This document shows positions 47,843-58,443 of a stretch of 64,000 bases of DNA, piece by piece. A program made the position numbers and the translations under genes. The stretch comes from Ceratothoa steindachneri (Eukaryota > Arthropoda > Malacostraca > Isopoda > Cymothoidae), in contig OZ018324.1 of assembly GCA_963969495.1 (NCBI GenBank), positions 43,832,609 through 43,896,608 on the forward strand. The letters run 5' to 3'. The notes under the pieces were generated by a model, which was given only the letters and a program-made list of their open reading frames with translations, ran no database searches and was not told where the DNA came from. Every line of letters starts with the position of its first letter. Within the stretch, counting starts at the first letter, position 1.

Positions 47843-50800
47843 TTAAATTTTGTTTAAAAGATTGCTTTCTTTTAGGAAGGTTAGTATCCTAGTCACGTTA
47901 AAGAAGCAATAGGTCTCAGAAAAGATGCCCCGCAGAGCCTGCTGGGGGGCCATTTCTCTGGTAATGAAGGGAAAAGTCGTCCTTCTGAGATTCTTTAGCA
48001 ATGGGCATTCTACAAATATATGGAGGACAGATATTTGTACCCCACACAGAATGCACATAGGTGGGGGCAGCCCACTCATTAAATGCTCATGGGTGAGCCG
48101 GCAATGGCCTATCCTCAGACGGACAAGCGCAACCTCCATTTTACGATGTCTAGTTGTACGTGGCCATGGGTGAACGGAGGGTTTTATGGAGTGGAGCTTG
48201 GTGGGAGGGAGCTCACTCCACCGCTTCTGTCATAGGCCGACCATGTATTCATTGATCAGAGGATAGGCATCGCAGAGTGGGACTGGGGCCACTGGAGCTG
48301 TCCCCAGTGATGCTGCTTCTTTGGCTGCAGCATCTGCCCTCTCATTGCCTGGGATGCCCACGTGACTAGGCACCCAGGAAAAGGATATCTCGTGGATGGG
48401 TGATAGTCGTAGGAGCCACCGCTGGATCTTGGAAACCAACGGATGGCTCGAACCAACATCACCCAACATTTGAAGCGAACTAAGGGAGTCTGTAAATATA
48501 GTATGAGAACCAGATGGCCTGCCAGCTATGATAGTCAGTACCGCCATCATAGCAACGTGTTCCGCTGTGAATGCGGAAGCTGCGTTTGGCAGGCTGACCA
48601 ATGCTGTCTCAGATGGAAAGATAGCAGCTGCTCCAACTCTGTCCGGTGACTTAGACCCATCGGTGAACACAAAAGTGCTATGCCGATGTTGAGAGGAGTG
48701 GTCGCCATACATGGCTCTCAATACTACAGGCAGGTGGTGATCCTTGGGCCTATCAGCTAGTTCCCTACATACCATTACAGGTGGTATGAGCCACGCGGGG
48801 GTCTTTGGCATGGTAAAGGGAATCACTGAGAACTCCCTTAGTTGCGCAGTGTGCTCGGCCATACGCAGAGCAAAGGGGCGAGCCAGAGATGGAGATCTAT
48901 CGTATGAGGCCACTGTCCGTGTATTGAACATGCACTCATACACTGGCGTCTGCGGTAGTTGCTCAATTCTAAGGAGGTAGTTTAAATTAGACTTGAGCAT
49001 GTGATAGGGAAGGGAGAGATTCCCGTTTTCTGCGTAGAGGCTCCACACTGGGGAGGACTTAAAGGCTCCAGAAGCCAGGCGCACACCCTGGTTACGCACA
49101 GTATTTAGTTTTTCGAGAATGGATGACGAGGCAGAGGAGTACACCTGTGATCCATAGTCTAGCTTTGATTGGACCAATGCTAGATACAGGAGCCACAGGG
49201 TACGTCGATCACTTCCCCAAGAAGTGTGAGACAACAGTTTCATTATGTCCATTCTCTTTAAACAAGACCTTTTCAAGGCGTCCACATGGTGCCGGAAAGA
49301 AAGCCTTGAATCAAATATGACCCTCAGATATTTGAAATGGGGCTCAAAATCTATAGGCACACCATATAGCGACAAATGGGGGGGGGTCCCATGTCACTAA
49401 CTTATGCCCATAAAAGTGAACAGACTTGGTCTTTACTGCGGAAAAGCGGAAACCCTTGGAGGAAGCATTTTCAGCTACAGTGCTTATAGCTCGCTGTAGC
49501 TTACGGACGATAAATGGGAGTCTGGGCGAAGAACAAATGAGCGCCGGATCATCCACATATAACGTCGACGAAATCTCGGGAGGGAGATTTCTAACAATGC
49601 TATTAATGGCCACAGAGAAGCAGGTGACACTGAGGACACTTCCCTGTGGCACACCCTCAACTTGGTCCACGGGCTCCGATAAGGTGCCTCCAATCCTTAC
49701 GCGTAGTGTGCGTCGCAGAAATTGAAATTGCTCGACAAACCTGGGGAGGTAACCCCGCAGGCCCCAATCATGGAGTTGTTTAAGGATACCACGCCTCCAG
49801 GTGGTATCGTATGCTTTCTCAATATCAAAGAAGACAGCGATGGCGTGCTGCTTTTTTGAAAAAGCATCTCTTACGAGTGACTCCATTCGGACAAGCAGGT
49901 CTGTCGTACTCTGCTTTTTCCTGAACCCTGATTGAGAAGGAAATATGAGATTTTGAGTCTCCAAAAACCAGACGAGTCTGAAATTGACCATTCTCTCAAA
50001 CACTTTACATGGACAACTGGTAAGAGCAATGGGGCGGTAATGGGTGGGCTCCGTCCCGTCCTTTCCTGGTTTGCGGAATGGAAGGACTATGGCCTCTCTC
50101 CACATGGGAGGGAAGCGGCCCTTGATCCAAATCCAGTTGTAAATGTCCAGTGAATGAGAGAGAAGGGATGGATGCATATTCCTAATCATATCATAGGAAA
50201 TGCCATCCAATCCGGGGGCAGTGGATCTACAGTGCTTCAGTGCATTATGGAGCTCATGGATAGAGAAGAGTCGGTTGTAAGACTCGTTATCCATGTTAAG
50301 CTCCATAAAGTTGAGCGGTTGCTGCTCCTGTTGGAGCCTAAAGCACTGGAATTGCATCTCATAATTATCTAGGCTTGAGATGCTAGCAAATGATCTGGCC
50401 AAGACATTGGAAATATGGGACAAGTCCCCCAACAATTCTCCAGCTTGGACAATGTTGGGAGCTGTAAAGCCATTGGATTTGCCCAATAGCTTTTTGACCC
50501 TTTTCCACACTTTGTCTATAGGCGTTTGCCAACTTATGGACGCGATGTAACCTTCTAACGAGGTCTTTCGAGCCTGTCGAAGGATGCGTCGCCGTGCTGC
50601 CCTTGCTGTGTTACGAGCAATTTTATTTACCATCGTACGGGAGCAATAGTGACGTCGGCAAGCCATTTTACATTCAGTCACGGCTCTCGAGCATTCAGCC
50701 GACCACCAGGGAACTTGTGGTCCGCGAGCGGTTGAGCCGGAGAGCGGGATGGAGAAGTTAGCCGCTTTATTGACGTGGACTAGGAGGTCATCGATAGCCA

Positions 50801-51564
50801 CGTCAATATCTTCATGAGGGAAGGACCCGTCATGGCTCGAGAGGTGCCTAAATTTAGGCCAGTTTGCTTTTTTTGCATTCCATTTTTTACTAGGTGGTTG
50901 AGGGGGGCCACCTGTACATGGCGCTATAATAATGGGGAAGTGATCGCTGCCTCGCAAGTCAGAATTCACTGCCCAGTCAAAATCAGCTCTACAGCTTGGT
51001 GAACAGAGGGACAAGTCCACGCATGTAGAGCTGCACGTCTGGATGTGAAATGATGTATGGCTGCCATCGTTTAGAAGGCAGACATCATTTTCGCTCGGAA
51101 ATTTCTCAATCATGTTTCCCCTGGGGTTCTTATCATGGTCCCCCCAAAGGGGGTGTCGAGCATTAAAATCCCCAATCAATAGAAAGGGGGGAGGGAGCTG
51201 TTTAATTACCTCTACTAGTTTTCTAGCTAGAGAGGCTGTCTTTTTCCTCACTAGGAGGGAGGTAAAGCGAGCAGACCGTATAGTGGCGATGGGAGAACAG
51301 GCGGACAGCGACCGCCTGCAGGTCTGTCGCAAGGTCGATCTGGTTGTGGGGAACCCTGCTGTTGATGAGCACAGCAGAACCATGGATTGGTTCTATAGGG
51401 TCCTTATAGTATCCCACAAAACCAGGAATATTGGGTACACTACGAGTACCCAAGCAAGTTTCCTGTAAAGCTATACAATCAGGATTGTAGTCCTTAAACA
51501 GGAGCTTGAGTTCTTCCCACTTGGGGAAGAGACCTTGGATGTTTCAATGAATTATTGGATACAT
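47843..51564 (-). pseudogene. Jockey LINE ORF2: endonuclease, RT and RNase H
   Basis: The start is at the ATG at 51,564 (MYPIIH). The next codon is TGA where the family has Trp, then NIQGLFPKWEE. The endonuclease includes CIALQETCLG, IGDFNARHPLWG and GSDHFPI, with a frameshift near 51.24 kb inside it. RT shows FRKPGKDGTEPTHYRPIALT, SQSGFRKKQSTTDLL, VFFDIEKAYDTTW, GVPQGSVLS and catalytic YVDD near 49.55 kb. A second frameshift falls at a run of G about 49,377-49,386, and the frame continues from 49,375. RNase H follows with FTDGSKS, FTAEHVAM, FTDSLSSLQ and GNERADAAA (all four acidic residues). A TGA at about 48,230 again stands in place of a likely Trp. The tail ends with a Cys/His segment (CILCGVQISVLHIFVECP) and stops at 47,843. 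Only four lesions separate it from an open frame. Confidence 0.92.
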
Positions 51565-51737
51565 CCTTACCTCTTTAAGACAATCATCCTACCCTTAGGG
51601 GTAGGAGGTTTTGGTTTTATACTACCCGTAGGGGTAGTTTTGGTCATACCAATTACCGGTTTTGGGTATGACTCTGGAGGCATCAGGAGCGTTAATTTAG
51701 CTCTCGACTTTACTTTTAAACGTGACAATTTTGTTAG

Positions 51738-53312
51738 CTAGCTATACGAAATGACTGTCTTGACTGGAGAAGCAGATGTGGGAGCATCTCCATCAGTCAT
51801 TTCGTGAGCCGATGACATCGACTTGGCTGGTGATGGTGGCAGCGATTGTTCGGCTGGCGAAGGATTCTTGGAATCTGATGGTTGGTTCGGCTCCTCCTTG
51901 GATAAGGGGGCAGCCTCTACTACAGCTGTTTCCTGTGATGGGGTACAGGTTGATTCCTTCTCACTTAGGGCTCGAAGGAGTTCCAAAGCAGTATCAGCAA
52001 GGGGTGGGTTGCTGACTACTCGCTTTGGGGCTGTAGTTCTCTGTTCTTTTGGGGCAGGATGGATGTCCAGAGCTGGAATAGACACCACCTGCGGCCCAAT
52101 CCGTTTCACATCCACGTCTTGTGGAGGTTTGGCAAGGTTTTTTGCCACTCTTGGTGAATCGGGAGAGGGTGGAAGGTTCCTCTTCTTTGTGCCATCAGAA
52201 GCTAGGCTAGATTTTGGTGAAGAGTTTTCTCTACCGATTGATCGTGGTTTCGGTCGAGGGGTGCTCTTAACCTTTTTAGGTGCGCGTGGAGATGCGGGTT
52301 TACGGTGTGGAGAACCCTCTACCTGTTGAGGCACATCTCTGCGCGGAGACCTGGGTTTCGGTTGTGGAGGACTTCTGGTTTGTTCAGGAGAGCCTGTAGA
52401 TGGTCTCTGGCTTCTCCCCTTCTTTGGCGTGGCGGTGCGCAGAGCATCCGCGAAGCTCACGCCAGGCTGAACGTAAGTCTCCCTAACTCTTCGTCTAGCA
52501 TCTTTATAGCTCAACCTGTTTTTATTTCGAACAGCAATGACCTCTCTCTCGTAGAGGAAGAAGGTGCATTGCTGTGATGTGGCAGAGTGGTCTCCGCCAC
52601 AATTGGGGCAGCACGGCTGTTTGGAACAGGGTGTTCCGTGAAATTCTGCTGAGCAGTTTACACAAATCCTTTCGCTTTTACAAAACTTGCTTACATGGCC
52701 AAAGCGTTGGCAATTGAAGCACCGCCGGGGGTTTTCGACGTAAGGCTTGACTAGGATGTTAAGGTAGCCAGCCTTGACGTACTTGGGCGGTTCCAATCTG
52801 TTGAAAGTTAAGATTATGGTGGCGGTAGGGACCCTAGCGCCATTCACAAACCTAGAAATGCAATGTGCACTTGTTACTTTCTGATTGGCAAGTTTTGTCA
52901 CCAACCTGTCGATATCATACTCAATGAGTTCACCCGATCGAATAACACCTTTGGGGGTATTAAATGTCGGGTGAGACGCGGATGATACATTTACTGAGGC
53001 TAACTTTTCGAGAGATTGAATTCTCTTTTGCTGCTCATTAGACTTGGCCTCGACAATCAATGCGCCATCATTGCGCGGCCACATTTGAGCAGGTTCGCCA
53101 AACTTGTTTACGAAGTCGTCAAAGACATCAAAGATGTCAGCTTTGCTAAGAGGACAACGTTCGTTGCTGGATTTGAGTACTATAAAGCGGTCATAATCCA
53201 GTTCTTCGTCTACTTCTGATCCAAAAGGATCCAAGCGACGAAGATCTTTGCTGTTTTTACGGTGACCAGAGGCCAGCGGGCTCTGGGATGAGTTTTTGGA
53301 AAATTTACCCAT
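51738..53312 (-). CDS. Jockey LINE ORF1, gag-like RNA-binding protein
   Basis: An intact frame of 524 codons using the ATG at 53,312 (MGKFSKNSSQ). The frame is open further upstream to 53,732, but that part is the repeated 5' UTR and reads as low-quality protein, so the internal start is preferred. Residues 40-190 form an RRM-like/PRE_C2HC-type gag region (DRFIVLKSS, DIFDVFDDFVNKFGEP, IILTFNRLEPPKYVKAG). Three zinc knuckles span about residues 198-249: CFNCQRFGHVSKFC, CVNCSAEFHGTPC and CPNCGGDHSATSQQC. The C-terminal half is Ser/Pro/Lys-rich (RSPPQPKPRSPRR repeats) and likely disordered and nucleic-acid binding. Family role: binds the LINE RNA to form the retrotransposition particle. ORF2 starts about 170 bp downstream. 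No inactivating change is visible. Confidence 0.88.
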   Translation of the reverse strand: MGKFSKNSSQSPLASGHRKNSKDLRRLDPFGSEVDEELDYDRFIVLKSSNERCPLSKADIFDVFDDFVNKFGEPAQMWPRNDGALIVEAKSNEQQKRIQSLEKLASVNVSSASHPTFNTPKGVIRSGELIEYDIDRLVTKLANQKVTSAHCISRFVNGARVPTATIILTFNRLEPPKYVKAGYLNILVKPYVENPRRCFNCQRFGHVSKFCKSERICVNCSAEFHGTPCSKQPCCPNCGGDHSATSQQCTFFLYEREVIAVRNKNRLSYKDARRRVRETYVQPGVSFADALRTATPKKGRSQRPSTGSPEQTRSPPQPKPRSPRRDVPQQVEGSPHRKPASPRAPKKVKSTPRPKPRSIGRENSSPKSSLASDGTKKRNLPPSPDSPRVAKNLAKPPQDVDVKRIGPQVVSIPALDIHPAPKEQRTTAPKRVVSNPPLADTALELLRALSEKESTCTPSQETAVVEAAPLSKEEPNQPSDSKNPSPAEQSLPPSPAKSMSSAHEMTDGDAPTSASPVKTVISYS

Positions 53313-53616
53313 ATGATTTTTATTTTTATAAGTGGTGTCTCTGGAGCCGAGGGCATGTACCAAATCACCATCGTGAGTCCGGAGAGCGCCTATATAGTCC
53401 AGACAGGGTAGCCCGCCCCCCGACTCCCACTGTTGTTTCAAAAACAGCGGAGCCGCATAACGGAGTTTTACTGGAATGCGGTGCAAAGACCTCCCGAAAG
53501 CAAAACAACGACCCAGGCAACCAAACCTACCTCCGTGGCACGGTCCTGCGGACGATGCCCCCAAGTGGGTACATCCGTCGACTCGTACAGAGTACACATA
53601 CTGACTAGGACCAAGT

Positions 53617-54000
53617 GGGCCGAAAGTGCGCTGGGGTTCAGACACACAGTCGCCCCACAAGGTTATTTGGGGATGCCGGAGTGATGCCAGTGTTTGGTCA
53701 TCAAACCGCCTCATGAGGTTCCCCTCACCCACCTTTTATGTTGGTGTAGGTCACCTAGCCCTTGTGATGCCATTCACTAACTGCAAGGCCACAGCAAAGA
53801 CAACCATATGGGCCAGAAGTGTGCTGGTGTCCATACACACAACTGCCCCAAAAGGTTGGTGGGTACCCTTAGTCAGATACCCAAACCAGGATATCCCGCC
53901 TGGTGTTCGGACGTTGGGCACACGCTCAGTTAAAAAACAGGGGCACCACGTGAAGGTGGTGTGCCAACATTTAGGGAACATAGGCTATGAGTTGCGCGAT
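53617..54000 (-). repeat. Two 5' UTR monomers of the Jockey LINE
   Basis: Landmarks GGGCCGAAAGTGCGCTGG (53,617) and GGGCCAGAAGTGTGCTGG (53,810) are each followed by ACACAC...CCCCA(C/A)AAGGTT, giving a period of about 193 bp with moderate divergence. Tandem promoter-bearing 5' monomers are known in several LINE families, and a similar role is plausible here. Promoter activity itself is inference. Confidence 0.55.
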
Positions 54001-54120
54001 ATTTCCCATCGCCCCCGCCCGGAGGAGAACATCTTGGAGCGCAGAAGTAACATACTCGTAAATGGGAAGGAGCAGCTGGTAGGCGATTGTGTTGGTAGGG
54101 TTACAGTAAAGATTTGTGTA

Positions 54121-54514
54121 TGGAGGAACTTAAAATAAAAATTATAAAAAAAAGTTAGAAAAAGTTATTTAAATTTTCTTAACTATGCCTTTTTCTCCAT
54201 GAAGATTTGTAGCAGTTGAAAGCAAAATATATTTTCCAGCATACTTTTACACTTAATTTAAAAGATTTTCCAGATAGGGAAGCCAACTATATCCTAGCTT
54301 AAAGTGACTTTCCAAAATTTAATTTTAACCTAATAAAACTAAAACTATAAAATGGAAAATAAAAGGACCATAAATGAAAACTAAAATTGCGTGATGTTAA
54401 AAAAGTAAGGTCGTTCCAAAGGCCATAAAATACAACTGATTTAGTTACTGTAATAAAACATTTCTGTTCCGAACACTCAGGAAATATTTAATTACATTAT
54501 GTGTCCCAATACAC
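54121..54514. other. AT-rich spacer
   Basis: No gene or repeat recognised between the LINE 5' end and the next dispersed repeat. Confidence 0.45.
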
Positions 54515-54870
54515 ACAGCAAGATTTTCCGCTATATATCTTGCACACATTTTAGATTCTTCTATCTTCTCTAATTCTCTATTACTCTTTACCTACACTAT
54601 TGGTTGGAGGTTATCTGAAATTCGTAACCCTCAGCCGTCCATCCCATTTCTGCACACAATTTTTTATTAGGATTCAAATGGGTCCAATTTTGACTATTCT
54701 AAAAATAACTCCTCTACACCTCCGTTTCTGTGTAAGAGAGCTTTCATGAGCAAGACAAACAACACTTTGTTCTGCGTTGAAACAAGCTTAAACAATATTC
54801 ATCCTGATTTCGTTCGGATTATCCCCATGGCCAGCATTGCTACAAGATTAACTCTAATGAAAATCCTTGA
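54515..54870 (-). repeat. Unidentified dispersed repeat, copy 2 (inverted)
   Basis: The reverse complement of this segment aligns with 45,335-45,800, with shared blocks and small indels. No frame is kept open here. The two copies flank the 47-54 kb Jockey LINE in opposite orientation. Confidence 0.55.
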
Positions 54871-55450
54871 ACTTTTAAAAAAAAATATTGTAATTTATAT
54901 CTGAAAAAATATATCTAAATCATTTTAGGTAATTATTTTTAGTTACCTATCTGACGACTGACACTACGAGTATAGTCGGCATAATCACATGTCGCATACT
55001 TTAAGGATATTTATAGAGAAAAAGCAAAAAGCAAACAAGATTCTAAAATCCAACTAAAGGAAACAGAAAGGAAACAACAGCAAAGACAAAACCAAGAGAC
55101 CCAAACAATGGATCGTAAATGGGTTGTCTTCACTCCTGAGTCTCTGTATGCAGCCGACATCCATTAAACGAGATAAATGGCAGCACCTCCCTCACCTCCC
55201 TGCTTTTTCCGGGAATTTGATGATTCTGGAATACAGGCGGACCACTAATCAGGCAAAGACTAATGGCATATGTAGGCCCTACCGCATTAAAATCTCATTG
55301 AATGGGCAGAGAAATAATCCAAATTTCTAAAACACAGCGACTGTTTACTTATTGTTTCAGAGCAACTGAATGCAACTGTACGTTTTTCTTTAATCAATGC
55401 ACTTTTAACTTTTAAAGAGCCTTTGTGCGGTACTATAAGAACTTTTAATA
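54871..55450. other. Intergenic DNA, nothing recognised
   Basis: A 68-codon plus frame at 55,124-55,330 shows no known domain. Confidence 0.4.
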
Positions 55451-55965
55451 GTCCCCATGGAGTTAGGATAATTTTAATTCCAGAGAAACCGTTGTCGTCT
55501 GGAATAACTTATTCCTCTTGTTTGTATTTTAGGTAAGCTATCAATAAATTTTCTCTTTTAATGGTAAATTTACTGAAAGAGACGTCTTGAACTGTGATTT
55601 GAAGTCCTATTGATGCGGTATTACAGCTAACCCTCTGAGAGATATGAGCTCATTTTCAATGCACGGGTGCAAAGTCATGCCCCATGTAATAGTTTTATTT
55701 AGTGAAAAATGTAATGCACCTGATTAATATCAAAGCTTAGCCAAGCAAATTATCATTCTCTATAAAAAATTAATGAATATTTTATATTTAAGTTAATGAG
55801 ATTGAAATATATAGATTTACGAAAATGACAATGAAATAAAAAATAAATTATTATATTTTCTCCTCAATAGAAGTGAAAAAAAATGTAAAAGGAAGGTATA
55901 GTTGAGAATAGTGATGAATTTAAAGAATATCCATGCTATCTATTCTCACAAGGCTTACACCATTC
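55451..55965 (-). repeat. Candidate Pao 3' LTR (left copy)
   Basis: 55,451-55,856 matches 61,903-62,302 in the same orientation with scattered differences and small indels. Shared blocks include CTTATTCCTCTTGTTTGTAT, TTTTCTCTTTTAATGGTAAA and CAAATTATCATTCTCTATAA (one difference in the other copy). A weaker match (GGCTTACACCATT versus GGCTTAACACCATT) suggests the repeat continues to about 55,965. Confidence 0.55.
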
Positions 55966-56885
55966 ATGCATCTTGTCAACGCATGCTATAGCAGCTAACC
56001 GTCTAGACGAAAACGTAGTAAATTAACTAGTGGTGTATTATTAAATTTCGTGAATTATTTTCCCTAAAATTAATTTTTTCATCAACCCCACGTTGATTAG
56101 ATAGAATTGGATTTGAAATATTTTCAGAATCTGTTGCGGAATAACCTGAAGGCAAATAATCCTTAGTCGTGTGAGGTTTATCTACTAAATCATTTTCGGT
56201 AACAATTTCTTTAAGGAATTAACAAAATTTACTCTATGATTGGGAAGATTAATTCATCTTAGGATATTTGAAAGACACTAAATTGAATTTAAGACAAATC
56301 ATGCAAATGACGAAGTATTTTCTTGACAGTCTGTCTCATACGTGAAATCCAAACTACACACATGCTAACAGCATTAAGGGTTGATTGTATTCCAAGATGT
56401 TTACATCCGCGATGGTAAGATTCTACAATTAATGTTGTAAGATGGTGATATTTTGCCAGTAAAATAGGATTCACAATGATATAATCATACATAGCCGTTT
56501 TCCTAATTCTACCTTTGGATCTTATAATCCACTTTTCATCCATAAATAATTTAACCCTATCGACTAGTTCAGATATTTTTTCCTAATTTTGATTGATATT
56601 TTCTTAATATTCCAATTCCTGCTGAAATTTGAATTTCTGCAAATATTTAATCCCCTAGATCTTTGCTTTTTCCATAGTGTCTGAAATAATTTTCTGACTC
56701 AAGTTGTTAAATTGAAAAAAATATTGTTACCTCAAAGAATTTATTGAAGGAAAGGAAATTATTGATATCAAAAATAGGTTCATCTATACTATCACTGACA
56801 TTTAATATACAGAGTAACCCACATAAACGAGCCTGCACACACTTTTTGTGATATATATTTCATTCTTTCACTAATCAACCTTACT

Positions 56886-57927
56886 TTGCAGAACATGACA
56901 GAAGCAACGGATGTGAACACAACTAGATCTCAATGGGATATCCAGCAAAGAATATATTGCCTCAAACAAAAAAAGCGTCAAGAAAGTGCAGGATACATTC
57001 GTGCATCAGTTCGAATGCGATTTATCCACCTCCAAGCACAGAATTCAGGACTGGTAAATCACATCGAGAACTATGTGACAGTGAAGAACGTCAATGCAGC
57101 CAGTGAGACTTGCAAAAGAATGCTAGTAATGAATGTAAAGGCCTACCCCGTGAGACTTGCAAAAGAATGCTAGTAATGAATGTAAAGGCCTACCCATACA
57201 GAATACAGAAGAAGCAGATTCTTACAGGCTCAGACAAAGAGCAGAGAAAAGTTATAGCAAGCAAGATACTGGAGAAGATTCAAGAGACCCCAACTTTTCT
57301 GAACCTCGTTTGGACCTCAGATAAGGCTCAATTCCATCTTGAAGGAGAGGTAAACTTGATGATAAATGTCTTCTTGGGGACCCCCAGACCAAATGAGGTA
57401 GCCCCTAAGCCGCTACGCACTACTACGTGCACGTTATGGACTGAAATCTTAGTCAGAAGAATCATTGGACAAATCTTCTTCGATTAATCTGGCGCGACAG
57501 TGACAGTCACCAAGAATCGGTACTTTTAGCTTCTCAAAACCTTCAAGAGGCAGCTGCAGATCCCGTTCTCGTCACTTATGGGGAAGTTCTAGTTTCAGCA
57601 AGATCTAGCAAGCTCTCCACCTCAAACCTCTCCCGAGAGTGGCTGAAAGAGTTCTTTGGTGGCCATGTGATCAGTCTCAAGGCTGATTTTGAGTGCGCAC
57701 CTCACAGCCCACACCTTAGCCCCCCAGATTTCTTTTTATAAGGCTACCTAAAAGACAGTATGTACGCAGAGAGACGACCCTGGACCATTACGCAACTCAA
57801 AGAAGACATCAGGGAGGAAATCAGAGCCATTAGTCGGTCGGTTTGTAAGGACGTCATGGACCACTCTGTGTTGCGCCTTAAGAAATGCAAAGAGCTAAAT
57901 GGAGGTCATGTCGAACACGGGCTCTAG
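56886..57927 (+). pseudogene. mariner transposase, broken
   Basis: The start MQNMTEATDV is followed by QQRIYCLKQKKRQESAGYIR, a helix-turn-helix N-terminal region. The linker then appears to be deleted: the text jumps from NAASE to NVKAYPYRIQ, which in relatives is separated by tens of residues. A 47-bp tandem duplication (57,103-57,196) shifts the frame there. The core shows VWTSDKAQFHLEG (first catalytic Asp) near 57.32 kb, RRIIGQIFF near 57.46 kb, FQQD in another frame near 57.6 kb (second Asp), and SNLSREWLKEFFGGHVIS. HSPHLSPPDFFL and a stop where Trp is expected, then GYLKDSMYAE, give the third acidic region. It ends with RSVCKDVMDH...GGHVEHGL at 57,927. It is dead through several frameshifts and a stop. 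Confidence 0.88.
57103..57196 (+). repeat. 47-bp tandem duplication inside the mariner transposase
   Basis: GTGAGACTTGCAAAAGAATG and the following 27 bases occur twice in succession (57,103-57,149 and 57,150-57,196) with no difference apart from the last base or two. Because 47 is not a multiple of three, the duplication shifts the reading frame. Confidence 0.95.
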
Positions 57928-58398
57928 AATAAAAAGAAAAGTCCAAAGACTCACATGTATTGATAAAATGTTTATAAACACAATACACTAGTTATCATCA
58001 AGATTTAATTCAATCCTTGAAGAAAATTAAGAAATGAAGCCTATCAAACTTTGGGGCCGGTTATTTGGGGGTAACATTGTATTAGTAGCGTAATATACCT
58101 TAACACGTTCTTGCTCTCTTCTGATAGACACTCTGATGAATTGACTGGCCACAAAAGTGGAACAGTAGAGAGCCATACTTGTCCTTTAAACAATAATTAT
58201 TCCTTAATTTCAAATTCTTTAACGGTTAATCCTCTGGTGAGAAAATCTTCAGGATTATGTTATGAATAATATTAACTTGATAATTTTCTTAGATAACCCT
58301 GTTGAAAACTCCAATATCTTTGATTCTGTTCAGAGTAAATACACTTTTTGTTTTCATATTTTTACTCAGTAACCAGGATAGTACTATCTGCAAGACTA

Positions 58399-58443
<45 letters not shown>
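58399..58443. repeat. (TA)n microsatellite inside the Pao RNase H
   Basis: About 45 bp of TA with one TG interruption. It sits between a minus-strand frame ending FPTIKSKDI and one beginning LVLQIVLSW, both RNase H, so the tract expanded within coding sequence. Confidence 0.92.

Larger units (their letters stand above)
47450..54120 (-). mobile_element. Near-complete Jockey-type LINE
   Basis: Two ORFs on the minus strand: ORF1 (gag-like, CCHC) then ORF2 (APE endonuclease, RT, RNase H, C-terminal zinc). The coding region is near 50% GC within AT-rich DNA. The 3' side ends in an AT-rich UTR and a short ATTC repeat (plus strand GAATGAATGAATGAATAG at about 47.44-47.46 kb), which I take as the tail. 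The 5' UTR (53.31-54.12 kb) holds two copies of a roughly 193-bp unit. ORF1 is open and ORF2 has only two frameshifts and two stops. This is by far the best-preserved element in the window. Exact ends and target duplication were not determined. Confidence 0.85.
56810..58079 (+). mobile_element. mariner element inserted in Pao pol
   Basis: The ends are CAGAGTAACCCACATAAACG (left) and, read inward from the right, CAATGTTACCCCCAAATAAC. They are imperfect inverted repeats flanked by TA on both sides (56,808-56,809 and 58,080-58,081), the mariner target duplication. The length of about 1.27 kb is typical of the family. The flanking DNA on both sides is coding sequence of the same Pao pol gene, which fixes the insertion unambiguously. 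Confidence 0.88.

Noticed and set aside
51823..52329. 168-codon plus-strand frame
   Set aside because: It lies wholly antisense to the intact LINE ORF1; the zinc knuckles and codon pattern support the minus strand.
53313..53732. N-terminal extension of LINE ORF1 to the ATG at 53,732
   Set aside because: It overlaps the first 5' UTR monomer and reads as low-quality protein; MGKFSKN at 53,312 is a better start, though the extension cannot be excluded.
53626..54138. 170-codon plus-strand frame
   Set aside because: It covers the LINE 5' UTR monomers antisense and has no domain.
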